Below are positions 14,933 to 23,203 of a DNA stretch of 56,761 bases, piece after piece. The notes under the pieces were generated by a model that was given only the letters and a program-made list of their open reading frames with translations, did no database searches and was not told where the DNA came from. Position numbers and translations under genes: made by a program. Source of the DNA: JAHJCL01 sp043818355 (GTDB lineage: Bacteria; Patescibacteriota; Minisyncoccia; Minisyncoccales; DG-74-3); contig JBDRFX010000008.1 of the NCBI GenBank assembly GCA_043818355.1, positions 1-56,761 of the forward strand, read 5' to 3'. The first letter of the stretch is position 1. The number at the start of each line of letters is the position of its first letter.

Positions 14933-14961
14933 TTGACAATAATTTATTATTTTGTTAATGT
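14933..14961 (+). promoter_or_regulatory. Promoter of the rpsL-rpsG-fusA operon
   Basis: TTGACA (14933-14938), 17-base spacer, TAATGT (14956-14961). The leader of about 65 bases carries a direct repeat of GTATTAAGT at its beginning. The -35 is a full consensus. Confidence 0.7.
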
Positions 14962-15030
14962 GCATTATCAGTATTAAGTGTATTAAGTGTTTTTTGAGCA
15001 TTATTAAATGTTAAATATTGCCATATTACC

Positions 15031-15441
15031 GTGCCAACAATTAATCAAATAATTAAAAAAGGAAGAAAAAGTAACAAAAAGGGAGCCAAAACTCCTGCTT
15101 TGGATTTTAGTTTTAATGTTTTAAAAAATAGACCTCAACTTGCTCATACTCCATTCAAAAGAGGAGTGTGCACAAAAGTTTTCACAACTACTCCTAAAAA
15201 GCCTCACTCTGCTTTAAGAAAAGTTGCTAAGGTTAGACTTAGTAATGGCAGAGAGGTTACGGCCTATATACCGGGTGAAGGACATAACTTACAAGAAAAT
15301 TCAATAGTTCTTATTAGGGGAGGAAGAGTAAGAGACTTGCCTGGTGTAAGATATCATATAGTCAGAGGAACGCTTGATGCAGGAGGGGTTGAGAATAGAA
15401 AAAATAGTCGCTCTAAGTACGGAGTTAAAGCAGAGAAATAA
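15031..15441 (+). CDS. rpsL: 30S ribosomal protein S12
   Basis: 136 residues starting with GTG, the only non-ATG start among the ribosomal genes here. The decoding-centre loops are TTPKKPHSALRK (usually KKPNSALRK) and RGGRVRDLPGVRYH (usually GGRVKDLPGVRYH). The second change puts Arg at the position of E. coli Lys88 (counting Met), where K88R is a known streptomycin-resistance change; Lys43 is retained. The N-terminal 20 residues are Lys-rich. First gene of the str operon, two bases before rpsG. Confidence 0.96.
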   Translation: MPTINQIIKKGRKSNKKGAKTPALDFSFNVLKNRPQLAHTPFKRGVCTKVFTTTPKKPHSALRKVAKVRLSNGREVTAYIPGEGHNLQENSIVLIRGGRVRDLPGVRYHIVRGTLDAGGVENRKNSRSKYGVKAEK

Positions 15442-15442
15442 T

Positions 15443-15907
15443 ATGGCAAGAAAGAAAGAACCAAAAAGAAACATAGAACCTGACTTTGTTTACGATAACG
15501 TTAAACTTGCAAAATTCATTAATTACGTCATGAGGGGGGGCAAAAAAACTATAGCTAGAAAAATAGTTTACGGAGCCTTAGAAGAAATTAAAGAAAAGAT
15601 TAAAAAAGACCCTCTTGAGGTTTTTGAAACAGCTATTAAAAACGCTTCTCCTGACATAGAAATTCAATCAAAAAGAGTTGGTGGAGCTACTTATCAAGTT
15701 CCTGTTGACGTCAGAGAAGAAAGAAAGCAAGCCTTGGCCATGCGCTGGATTTTAAATGCAGCTCGAAGCGGGAAAGGAATGCCAATGAGCCAAAAACTTG
15801 CCAGAGAATTGATTGAAGCTTCAGAAAACAAGGGAACAGCCATTAGGAAGAAAGAAGACACAAGAAAAATGGCAGAAGCCAATAGAGCCTTTGCTAGAAT
15901 GAGATAA
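15443..15907 (+). CDS. rpsG: 30S ribosomal protein S7
   Basis: 154 residues from ATG 15443; a longer frame upstream (from 15374) overlaps rpsL and is rejected because MARKKEPKR is the natural S7 start. Conserved MRGGKKTIARKIVYGAL, GGATYQVPVDVREERK and ARSGKGMPMSQKLARELIEA segments are present. S7 nucleates assembly of the 30S head. It starts one base after the rpsL stop, without a Shine-Dalgarno sequence. Confidence 0.96.
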   Translation: MARKKEPKRNIEPDFVYDNVKLAKFINYVMRGGKKTIARKIVYGALEEIKEKIKKDPLEVFETAIKNASPDIEIQSKRVGGATYQVPVDVREERKQALAMRWILNAARSGKGMPMSQKLARELIEASENKGTAIRKKEDTRKMAEANRAFARMR

Positions 15908-15920
15908 ATCATTAACTACC

Positions 15921-15950
15921 ATACATGTTCTTTAGGGAACATGTATTTTG
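15921..15950 (+). terminator. Perfect hairpin between rpsG and fusA (terminator or attenuator)
   Basis: ATACATGTTC (15921-15930), loop TTTAGG, GAACATGTAT (15937-15946), then TTTTG. It may end or reduce transcription from the rpsL promoter before fusA, giving separate levels of S12/S7 and EF-G. Confidence 0.55.
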
Positions 15951-15964
15951 AATATTAAAAAATT

Positions 15965-18070
15965 ATGCCAAGAGAATATCCCATAAATCGTTATCGTGAT
16001 ATCGGCGTTATCGCCCATATTGATGCTGGAAAAACTACAGTTTCTGAGCGTATTTTATATTACACGGGTGTTTCTCATAAAATAGGAGAGGTTCATCATG
16101 GAGAAGCTACTATGGACTGGATGGAACAAGAAAGAGAAAGAGGTATTACTATTACAGCAGCTGCTACAACTTGTTTTTGGACTCCTACAGATGCAGAGAA
16201 AATCAAAGAGAATGAATGCAGAATTAATATTATTGATACCCCCGGACATATTGACTTTACAGCTGAAGTTCAGAGATCTTTGAGAGTACTTGATGGAGCA
16301 GTGGTTGTTTTTGATGGAGTGGCTGGAGTAGAGCCTCAATCAGAGACCGTTTGGAGACAAGCCGATAAGTTTGAAGTTCCAAGAATCTGTTTTATTAATA
16401 AAATGGATAAGATTGGCGCAGATTTTATTAAAAGCGTAGAAAGTATTTGGGAGAAACTTACTCCAAAGGCAGTGATAGCCCAACTTCCAATAGGAGCTGA
16501 GGGAGATTTGTCTGGTACTATTGACCTGTTGACAATGAAGGCCATGAGATATGAAGGAGAAATGGGGAAAGAAATCAAGTTTGAAGAAATACCAGCAGAC
16601 TTTAAAGAAGAAGCTGAAACCTGGAGAGCAAAATTAATTGAGAAGATAGCAGGAGAGGACGAGGCCATATTAGAAAAATATTTAAATAAAGAAGAGCTTT
16701 CTGTTGAAGAACTAAGAGCTTCTTTAAGAAGATCAGTTATTGCTTATAGGCTAGTCCCTGTTTTTGTTGGTTCTGCCCTAAAGAATATAGGAGTTCAGGC
16801 TATGTTGGATGGAGTTGATTATTATCTCCCAAGTCCAATAGATTTGCCTCCTGTTAAGGGACAAGCTTTAAAAACAGAAGAAGAACTAATCAGGAAGCCA
16901 GACGATAATGAACCATTTTCTGCACTAGCCTTTAAAGTTGCCACAGATCCTTACGTTGGAACATTAACTTTCTTTAGAGTTTATTCTGGATTTTTGAAAA
17001 AAGGTTCCTATGTTTTGAATACAAATTCTGGAGAAAAAGAAAGAATAGGAAGAATTTTAAGAATGCACGCTAACCAAAGAGAAGAGGTGGACGAGATTTT
17101 TACAGGAGACATTGCCGCTACCGTTGGTTTGAAGAAAACCAGTACAGGGCACACTCTATGTGATGAAAACAATCCAATCATTTTGGAAAATATTACTTTC
17201 CCAGAACCAGTTATTTCTATTAGGATTGAGCCCAAAACAAAGGGAGATCAAGAAAAAATGGCTCTTTCTTTGAAGAAATTAGCTGAAGAAGATCCAACCT
17301 TTAGAATTAAGACTGATCCTGATACAGGAGAAACTCTTATTTCTGGAATGGGAGAATTACATTTGGAAATTATTATTGATAGAATGAAAAGAGAATTTGG
17401 AGTGGAAGCCAGTGTTGGTAAGCCTCAAGTAGCATATAAAGAAACCATTAAATCTGAAGCTCAAGCTGAGTCTAAATATGTTCGCCAATCTGGTGGTAAA
17501 GGACAATATGGTCACGTAATGATTAGGGTTATGCCTCAAGAAAGAGGAAAAGGATTTGAATTTATAGATAAGATTAAAGGTGGAGTTATTCCTAAAGAAT
17601 TTATTCCGGCAATAGAAAAAGGTATTAAAGAAGCTATGGATAAGGGTGTTTTAGCTGGGTATCCTTTAGTTGATTTATCAGCTACACTCTATGATGGTTC
17701 TTTCCATGATGTTGATTCTTCTGAAATGGCCTTTAAAATTGCAGGATCTATGGCTCTTCAAGATGCGGTTAAAAAAGCCAATCTTATTCTTTTGGAACCA
17801 GTTATGAAATTAGAGGTAATTATTCCTGAAAAGTTTTTTGGAGACATTATATCTGACCTATCTTCTAGAAGAGGAAAAATTAATGACACACAGGATAGAT
17901 TACAGCTTAAAATTATTGATGCCAAGGTTCCTTTAGCTGAAATGTTTGGCTATGCCACATCTCTTAGGAGTTTAACTGAAGGAAGGGGAAACTTTACAAT
18001 GGAGTTCGATTCTTATGAAGAAATCCCTCAAAATATTACTGATGAGGTGATCGCTGGGAAGAGGAAATAG
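15965..18070 (+). CDS. fusA: Elongation factor G
   Basis: 701 residues, full length. The GTP-binding motifs are AHIDAGKTT (about 17-25), the RGITITAAAT switch, DTPGHIDF (about 91-98) and NKMDK; domains II to V follow with GMGELHLEIIIDRM and the GYPLVDL and Gly-rich C-terminal segments. EF-G drives translocation and ribosome recycling with RRF (gene at 46076). The gap to tuf is 114 bases and holds a promoter, so tuf can be expressed separately. Confidence 0.98.
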   Translation: MPREYPINRYRDIGVIAHIDAGKTTVSERILYYTGVSHKIGEVHHGEATMDWMEQERERGITITAAATTCFWTPTDAEKIKENECRINIIDTPGHIDFTAEVQRSLRVLDGAVVVFDGVAGVEPQSETVWRQADKFEVPRICFINKMDKIGADFIKSVESIWEKLTPKAVIAQLPIGAEGDLSGTIDLLTMKAMRYEGEMGKEIKFEEIPADFKEEAETWRAKLIEKIAGEDEAILEKYLNKEELSVEELRASLRRSVIAYRLVPVFVGSALKNIGVQAMLDGVDYYLPSPIDLPPVKGQALKTEEELIRKPDDNEPFSALAFKVATDPYVGTLTFFRVYSGFLKKGSYVLNTNSGEKERIGRILRMHANQREEVDEIFTGDIAATVGLKKTSTGHTLCDENNPIILENITFPEPVISIRIEPKTKGDQEKMALSLKKLAEEDPTFRIKTDPDTGETLISGMGELHLEIIIDRMKREFGVEASVGKPQVAYKETIKSEAQAESKYVRQSGGKGQYGHVMIRVMPQERGKGFEFIDKIKGGVIPKEFIPAIEKGIKEAMDKGVLAGYPLVDLSATLYDGSFHDVDSSEMAFKIAGSMALQDAVKKANLILLEPVMKLEVIIPEKFFGDIISDLSSRRGKINDTQDRLQLKIIDAKVPLAEMFGYATSLRSLTEGRGNFTMEFDSYEEIPQNITDEVIAGKRK

Positions 18071-18076
18071 AATAAC

Positions 18077-18105
18077 TTGACTTTTTTTGAGAAAACTAAT
18101 AAAAT
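18077..18105 (+). promoter_or_regulatory. Promoter of tuf
   Basis: TTGACT (18077-18082), 17-base spacer, TAAAAT (18100-18105). It is followed by an A-rich leader of about 70 bases with almost no C, suited to unstructured, highly translated mRNA. Confidence 0.7.
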
Positions 18106-18184
18106 AGGAGATATTAAAAAAATTAAAGGAGAAATTAATTTTTAAAAAAATTAAAAAAAGTAAAAAAATTAAATAAAAAAAATT

Positions 18185-19390
18185 ATGGCAGAAAAAGAGA
18201 AATTTCAAAGAGGAAAACCTCACGTTAATGTTGGGACTATTGGCCACGTTGACCACGGAAAAACCTCACTTTCAGCAGCTATCCTTAAGATTTCAACCTT
18301 AAGGGGTTTTAAGGCTTCTGAAAAATTTACGGTTGACGATATTGATTCTTCTCCTGAAGAGAGAGCAAAAGGTGGAGTAACAATTACTGTTTCTCATCTT
18401 GAGTTTGAAACAGAGAAGCGTCATTATGCTTTGATTGATTGTCCAGGACATGCTGACTACATTAAAAATATGATTGTTGGAGCCGCTCAGATGGACGGTG
18501 CTATTTTAGTTGTATCAGCTCCTGATGGACCAATGCCTCAGACAAGAGAACATATTCTTTTGGCTCGTCAGGTTGGTTTGCCATCATTAGTGGTTTTCTT
18601 AAATAAAGTTGATCTAGTGGATGATCCTGAAATGCTAGACTTGGTTGAATCTGAAATCAGAGAGCTTTTGAACAAATATGAGTTTCCAGGAGACACTACT
18701 CCAATTATTAGAGGTTCTGCTATGAAAGCTATGGCAGTCAAATCAGTTGATGATGAGGCAGCAAAACCAATTCTAGAACTTATGAAAATAGTGGATGAGT
18801 ACATTCCACAGCCAGAAAGAGTACTCGACAAACCATTTTTAATGTCCATAGAAGACGTTTTCTCTATTGAAGGTCGTGGTACAGTTGCTACTGGTAGAAT
18901 TGAAAGGGGAATAATTAATGCTAACGAAGAAGTAGAAGTAGTTGGCTTGAAAGATACTCAAAAAACTACAGCTGTTTCAGTTGAGATGTTTAACAAGATG
19001 CTTGACAGAGGAGAGGCTGGAGATAATGTCGGTATTTTATTGAGAGGATTAAAGAAAGATCAAGTAGAAAGAGGACAAGTTTTAGCAAAACCAGGGTCAA
19101 TTCAACCTCATACAGAGTTTGTAGGTGAAATTTATGTCCTAACTAAAGATGAAGGTGGAAGACACACACCATTCTTTAAGGGATATAAGCCTCAGTTTTT
19201 CTTTACTACAACTGATGTTACTGGGGACGTTGTCCTACCCGAAGGAACAGAAATGGTTATGCCAGGAGATACAGTTAGTATAACCGTTAATTTGATGGCC
19301 CCTATTGCCATGGAAGACAAACAAAAATTTGCTATTCGTGAAGGAGGAAAGACCGTTGGATCTGGGGTTATAGTTAAGATAATTAAGTAA
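18185..19390 (+). CDS. tuf: Elongation factor Tu, with an extra residue in the effector loop
   Basis: 401 residues. GHVDHGKTS is at about 19-27, DCPGHADYIKNMIVGAAQMDGA covers G3, and NKVDL is G4. The switch I segment reads ERAKGGVTITVSH where the usual sequence is E(K/R)ARGITI(N/S)xAH, so there is one more residue and the conserved Arg-Gly-Ile-Thr becomes Lys-Gly-Gly-Val-Thr. This loop contacts GTP, tRNA and ribosome. The rest, including VEMF and the domain III GGRHTPFF, is ordinary. EF-Tu delivers aminoacyl-tRNA. A dedicated promoter precedes it. Confidence 0.97.
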   Translation: MAEKEKFQRGKPHVNVGTIGHVDHGKTSLSAAILKISTLRGFKASEKFTVDDIDSSPEERAKGGVTITVSHLEFETEKRHYALIDCPGHADYIKNMIVGAAQMDGAILVVSAPDGPMPQTREHILLARQVGLPSLVVFLNKVDLVDDPEMLDLVESEIRELLNKYEFPGDTTPIIRGSAMKAMAVKSVDDEAAKPILELMKIVDEYIPQPERVLDKPFLMSIEDVFSIEGRGTVATGRIERGIINANEEVEVVGLKDTQKTTAVSVEMFNKMLDRGEAGDNVGILLRGLKKDQVERGQVLAKPGSIQPHTEFVGEIYVLTKDEGGRHTPFFKGYKPQFFFTTTDVTGDVVLPEGTEMVMPGDTVSITVNLMAPIAMEDKQKFAIREGGKTVGSGVIVKIIK

Positions 19391-19408
19391 AATTTAATTT
19401 TGAATTAG

Positions 19409-19753
19409 ATGGCAGTTAAGTTAGCACAGAAAGAACAAAAAAATGAAAGTGCCTTGAAAATAAGGATTAAACTTAGGGCATATGACCATAAGGTGATTGA
19501 TAATAGCTGTAATCAAATTGTTGGCGTAGCTGAACGCTATGGAGTTGAGTACTTAGGACCAGTTCCTTTGCCAACAGAGATTAATAAATATACAGTTAAC
19601 AGATCAACTTTTGTTCATAAGAAAGCTAAGGAGCAATTTGAAATGAGAATTCATAAAAGATTCATTGACATTTTGAGTCCTAGCCCCAAGGTTATTGATT
19701 CTTTAATGAACTTGACATTACCAGCAGGAGTTGAAATTGAAATTAAAATGTAA
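19409..19753 (+). CDS. rpsJ: 30S ribosomal protein S10
   Basis: 114 residues, with an N-terminal extension of about 15 residues before the family start KIRIKLRAYDHKVID. The GPVPLPTEINKYTVNRSTFVHKKAKEQFEMRIHKR segment is typical. First gene of the S10 block, 18 bases after tuf, so probably read through from the tuf promoter. A stem-loop follows it. Confidence 0.96.
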   Translation: MAVKLAQKEQKNESALKIRIKLRAYDHKVIDNSCNQIVGVAERYGVEYLGPVPLPTEINKYTVNRSTFVHKKAKEQFEMRIHKRFIDILSPSPKVIDSLMNLTLPAGVEIEIKM

Positions 19754-19776
19754 ATTTCGCAGACCTGAGATTTTGG

Positions 19777-19806
19777 AAATGCCGGGTTTAAAACCCCGGT
19801 ATTTTA
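19777..19806 (+). promoter_or_regulatory. GC-rich hairpin between rpsJ and rplC
   Basis: ATGCCGGG (19779-19786) with CCCGGTAT (19795-19802, one G-T pair), then TTTTATT. It looks like a terminator inside the ribosomal operon and could act as an attenuator for the genes from rplC on, comparable in idea to L4 control of the S10 operon in E. coli. Confidence 0.5.
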
Positions 19807-19819
19807 TTAAAGAAATAGC

Positions 19820-20413
19820 ATGAAATTCATATTAGGCAAAAAACTAGATATGTCCCAGATGTTTGATGAAGCAGGTAATTTGATTCCTGTGACTTTGATA
19901 TTGGCTGGACCTTGTGAAGTGACCCAACTGAAAGACGAAGAGAAAGATGGGTATTTTGCCGTACAAGTTGGTTTTGAGAAAATTGAGAAACCTAAAAAAT
20001 CTCTAAAAACTAAACCATTCAAGGTTTTAAGAGAATTTCAAACAGACGAAGAACTTAAGATTGGAGACCTAATTGATGTTTCTATTTTTGAAGTAGGCGA
20101 TAAAGTTCAAGTCGCAGGCACTACCAAGGGAAAGGGATTTCAGGGAGGGGTGAAAAGATATGGTTTCCATGGCCAAAAGGCCACCAGAGGTACAAAGCAT
20201 GAGCATAGAACAATTGGATCTACGGGATCTAGATATCCCCAGAGAGTTGTTAAGGGTAGGAGAATGCCAGGTAGAATGGGTGGAGAAAGAAGAACAGTTA
20301 AAAATCTCACAGTTTTTAAAGCAGATAAAGAAAATAATTTATTAGTTTTAAAAGGAGCGACTCCTGGAAATAAGGGCGCTCTTTTAATGATTAAAGAAGT
20401 TGTCAATCTCTAA
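19820..20413 (+). CDS. rplC: 50S ribosomal protein L3
   Basis: 197 residues, start MKFILGKKLDMSQMF. The conserved loop that reaches the peptidyl-transferase centre is present (GKGFQGGVKRYGFHGQKATRGTKHEHR and the GRRMPGRMGG stretch). Normal length for the family. Separated from rpsJ by the hairpin above; five bases before rplD. Confidence 0.96.
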   Translation: MKFILGKKLDMSQMFDEAGNLIPVTLILAGPCEVTQLKDEEKDGYFAVQVGFEKIEKPKKSLKTKPFKVLREFQTDEELKIGDLIDVSIFEVGDKVQVAGTTKGKGFQGGVKRYGFHGQKATRGTKHEHRTIGSTGSRYPQRVVKGRRMPGRMGGERRTVKNLTVFKADKENNLLVLKGATPGNKGALLMIKEVVNL

Positions 20414-20418
20414 ATAAC

Positions 20419-21066
20419 ATGGAAACACCTCTTTACAATATAGAAGGAAAGGAGATAGAAAAGATTTCTTTACCCAAAGAAATTTTTGAGGTTGAAGTGA
20501 AACATGAATTAATTCATCAGATTTTTGAATCTCAGAGAGCCAATCAAAGGAAAGTTATAGCTCATACTAAAGATAGATCAGAAGTTTCCGGTGGAGGTAA
20601 AAAACCTTGGAGACAGAAAGGGACAGGAAGAGCTCGTCATGGATCTAATCGTTCTCCAATTTGGAGAAAGGGTGGAGTTACATTCGGCCCAACCAATGAA
20701 AGAAATTTCAAGAAAACGATTCCTAATAAAATGAGAATCAAAGGGCTTTTAATGGTTTTATCAGCTAAAGCTGTTGATAAAAGACTTTTTGTTGTTGAAG
20801 AATTAAAATTAGAAAAACCAAAGACTAAAAAAATGGTTAAAATGATTGATAACATGAGAGCAAATGTTAAAGAATTTGAAAAAGGAAGTGTATTGTTAGC
20901 TTTACCTGAATTAAACAAGAATGTTATTTTGTCTACCAGGAATATTGTTAAAACTAAAACAATTGAAGCAAGAAATTTGAATGTTTTGGAATTATTGAAT
21001 TATAAAAATTTGATAATATCAAAGTCTTCAATAAAAGTAATTAAAGAAACCTTTTTAAAGAAATAA
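20419..21066 (+). CDS. rplD: 50S ribosomal protein L4
   Basis: 215 residues. The exit-tunnel loop is recognisable as SGGGKKPWRQKGTGRARHGS and the following SPIWRKGGVTFGP. In E. coli L4 also controls its own operon, which makes the stem-loop upstream of rplC of interest. One base before rplW. Confidence 0.96.
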   Translation: METPLYNIEGKEIEKISLPKEIFEVEVKHELIHQIFESQRANQRKVIAHTKDRSEVSGGGKKPWRQKGTGRARHGSNRSPIWRKGGVTFGPTNERNFKKTIPNKMRIKGLLMVLSAKAVDKRLFVVEELKLEKPKTKKMVKMIDNMRANVKEFEKGSVLLALPELNKNVILSTRNIVKTKTIEARNLNVLELLNYKNLIISKSSIKVIKETFLKK

Positions 21067-21067
21067 T

Positions 21068-21523
21068 ATGGCAGCTATTTTTGATGTATTCAAAAAAAAG
21101 GTCTCAGAGGCCAAAAATAAAGAAAGAATTGAGAAAAAACCTGTTGTAGAGAAAGAAGAAGAAAAAGCTCCTTTTATTAAAGATGAAAAAGAAAATAAAA
21201 CGAAAAAGATTATTAAGAAAAAAAAAGTTAATATTAAAAAATCAGAATTGATTGCAAAAACGATAAGAAATCCCCACATCACCGAAAAGGCCACTCTTTT
21301 ATCAGAAAGCGCTAAATATGTTTTTAAAGTGTATAATAGAGCTAATAAGATTGATGTAAAAAGAGCTGTAGAGGCACTTTATGGAGTGAATGTCCTTTCT
21401 GTGAATATCTTGAATACGAAGTCTAAGAAAGTAAGGGTGGGTAAAATTATTGGTAAGAAATCTGGTTTTAAAAAGGCTATAGTAAAAATTAAAAAAGATC
21501 AAAAGATTGATATTACATCATAG
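21068..21523 (+). CDS. rplW: 50S ribosomal protein L23 with long Lys/Glu-rich N-terminus
   Basis: 151 residues against about 95-100 usual. Residues 1-65 are a charged, low-complexity extension; the L23 fold begins near IRNPHITEKAT and includes the VEALYGVNVLSVN segment. L23 lies at the tunnel exit and docks SRP, trigger factor and SecYEG, so a charged tail there could change these contacts (inference). Confidence 0.94.
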   Translation: MAAIFDVFKKKVSEAKNKERIEKKPVVEKEEEKAPFIKDEKENKTKKIIKKKKVNIKKSELIAKTIRNPHITEKATLLSESAKYVFKVYNRANKIDVKRAVEALYGVNVLSVNILNTKSKKVRVGKIIGKKSGFKKAIVKIKKDQKIDITS

Positions 21524-21531
21524 ATAAATCG

Positions 21532-22341
21532 ATGAGAAGAAAAACCGTCCAAAGAACTGCATATAAGATATTAGCGAAGAAAAAACCTGAAAAGAAGTTG
21601 CTTTTAAATTTGAAGAAAAAAGCAGGACGATCTAGCTCGGGAAGACTTAGTATCAGACATAGGGGTGGTGGAGTGAAAACTCTTTACAGGATAGTTGACT
21701 TTGGGCAAAAAATGATTGATATGCCTGCTAAGGTTATAGCTTTAGAATATGACCCAAATAGAACTGCCTTTTTGGCGCTTTTAGAATACGAGAATGGTGA
21801 AAAGACATATAGAATCGCAGCTCATGGAATGAAAGTAGGAGATAGTGTTATTTGTGCAGAAAAAGCAGAGCCTGAAATTGGGAATAGAATGAAATTAAAA
21901 AATATTCCTTCTGGTACACCAATATTTAATATTGAAATTATTCCTGGTAATAGAAGCAAAATGGTTAGAAGCGCTGGAACTTCGGCTCAGATTATTGCCA
22001 AAGAGGGAAAATATTGTAATATACAAATGCCTTCAAAAGAGATTAGAAAAATTTTGTTAGAAAGTTTTGCTACAATGGGGCAAGTTTCTCATCCAGAGAA
22101 AAGATTTGAAAAATTAGGAAAGGCGGGAACAAAGAGAAGAAAGGGATGGAGACCAACAGTTAGGGGATCAGCAATGAACCCCAGAGACCATCCTCATGGA
22201 GGTGGAGAGGGAAAAGCTCCTATTGGAATGCCTGGCCCAAAAACTAAATGGGGTAAGCCTGCTATGGGAGTAAAAACTAGAACGAGAAAATCAACCAATA
22301 AGTATATAATTAAAAGAAGACAACAGCAAAAAAGAAAATGA
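21532..22341 (+). CDS. rplB: 50S ribosomal protein L2
   Basis: 269 residues with the L2 landmarks SSGRLSIRHRGGGVK at the N-terminus and the SAMNPRDHPHGGGEG loop, containing the His important for peptidyl-transferase, near residue 227. The C-terminus is rich in Lys and Arg. Nine bases after rplW. Confidence 0.97.
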   Translation: MRRKTVQRTAYKILAKKKPEKKLLLNLKKKAGRSSSGRLSIRHRGGGVKTLYRIVDFGQKMIDMPAKVIALEYDPNRTAFLALLEYENGEKTYRIAAHGMKVGDSVICAEKAEPEIGNRMKLKNIPSGTPIFNIEIIPGNRSKMVRSAGTSAQIIAKEGKYCNIQMPSKEIRKILLESFATMGQVSHPEKRFEKLGKAGTKRRKGWRPTVRGSAMNPRDHPHGGGEGKAPIGMPGPKTKWGKPAMGVKTRTRKSTNKYIIKRRQQQKRK

Positions 22342-22368
22342 TTATTCAGAAATCATTAATTAATTAAT

Positions 22369-22653
22369 ATGGCAAGATCAATCAAAAAGGGTCCATACGT
22401 AGATCCAGTAATACTGAAGAAAATAAAAGATAAAAACCCTGGTGACATTATTAAAACTTGGTCTAGGGCTTGTGTTATTTCTCCAGAAATGATCGGCTTT
22501 ACTTTTGCTGTTCATAATGGTAAAGATTTTATACCAGTAAAGGCAACAGAAAATATGGTAGGTCATAGATTGGGGGAATTTTCTCAGACTACTAAATTTG
22601 TTAGGCACGGAGGAAGAATGCAAAGAGAAATAGAATCAAAATCTGAAAAATAA
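22369..22653 (+). CDS. rpsS: 30S ribosomal protein S19
   Basis: 94 residues with ARSIKKGPYVDPVILKK at the start, TWSRACVISPEMIG, and the HNGKDFIPV and HRLGEFSQTTKF segments. Full-length uS19, binding the 30S head near the tRNA A site. One base before rplV. Confidence 0.97.
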   Translation: MARSIKKGPYVDPVILKKIKDKNPGDIIKTWSRACVISPEMIGFTFAVHNGKDFIPVKATENMVGHRLGEFSQTTKFVRHGGRMQREIESKSEK

Positions 22654-22654
22654 T

Positions 22655-23194
22655 ATGAGAGCAAAATTAAGTTATTTAAGAATAGCGCCTAGAAAGACCA
22701 GAATGGTAGCAGATCTGATTAGAGGAAAAACAGTTGAGGAAGCTCAGACTATTTTGAAATTTACTGTAAAAAAGTCTTCCTTGCCTATTTTAAAACTTTT
22801 GAAGTCAGCCGTAGCTTCAGCAGTTAATAATTTTAAACTAGAAGAGCTTAATTTAAAAATTGCTAAAATTGTTGTTGACGGAGGACCAATGCTCAAAAGA
22901 TGGAGACCAAGGGCTAGAGGTAGAGCTTTTCCAATTCAAAAGAAGACTTCCAATGTTACAATAATCTTAGAAGAAATTGAAAAAAGTGAAGAGAAAAAGA
23001 TTGAAAAGAAAAAAGCAATAAAAACGATTGAGAAGACTGTTAAGATTGTTAAAACTAAGGCTGATTCTAAGGAAGAGAAAGAAGAAAATAAGGAAGATAA
23101 AGATAATAAAGCGAAAATTAATCTTAAAGACGATAGACTAAAGAGGTCAGTGAAACCTACTGGCAAAAGATTTTTTAGAAGAAAATCATTCTGA
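22655..23194 (+). CDS. rplV: 50S ribosomal protein L22 with Lys/Glu-rich C-terminal tail
   Basis: 179 residues. The core (to about 108) has the YLRIAPRKTRMVADLIRG start and the RWRPRARGRAFPI tunnel loop. The remaining 70 residues are a Lys/Glu-rich tail ending in a basic, Phe/Arg-rich segment. L22 is usually about 110 residues. It is followed nine bases later by rpsC. Confidence 0.95.
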   Translation: MRAKLSYLRIAPRKTRMVADLIRGKTVEEAQTILKFTVKKSSLPILKLLKSAVASAVNNFKLEELNLKIAKIVVDGGPMLKRWRPRARGRAFPIQKKTSNVTIILEEIEKSEEKKIEKKKAIKTIEKTVKIVKTKADSKEEKEENKEDKDNKAKINLKDDRLKRSVKPTGKRFFRRKSF

Positions 23195-23203
23195 TAAAAT
23201 AAA

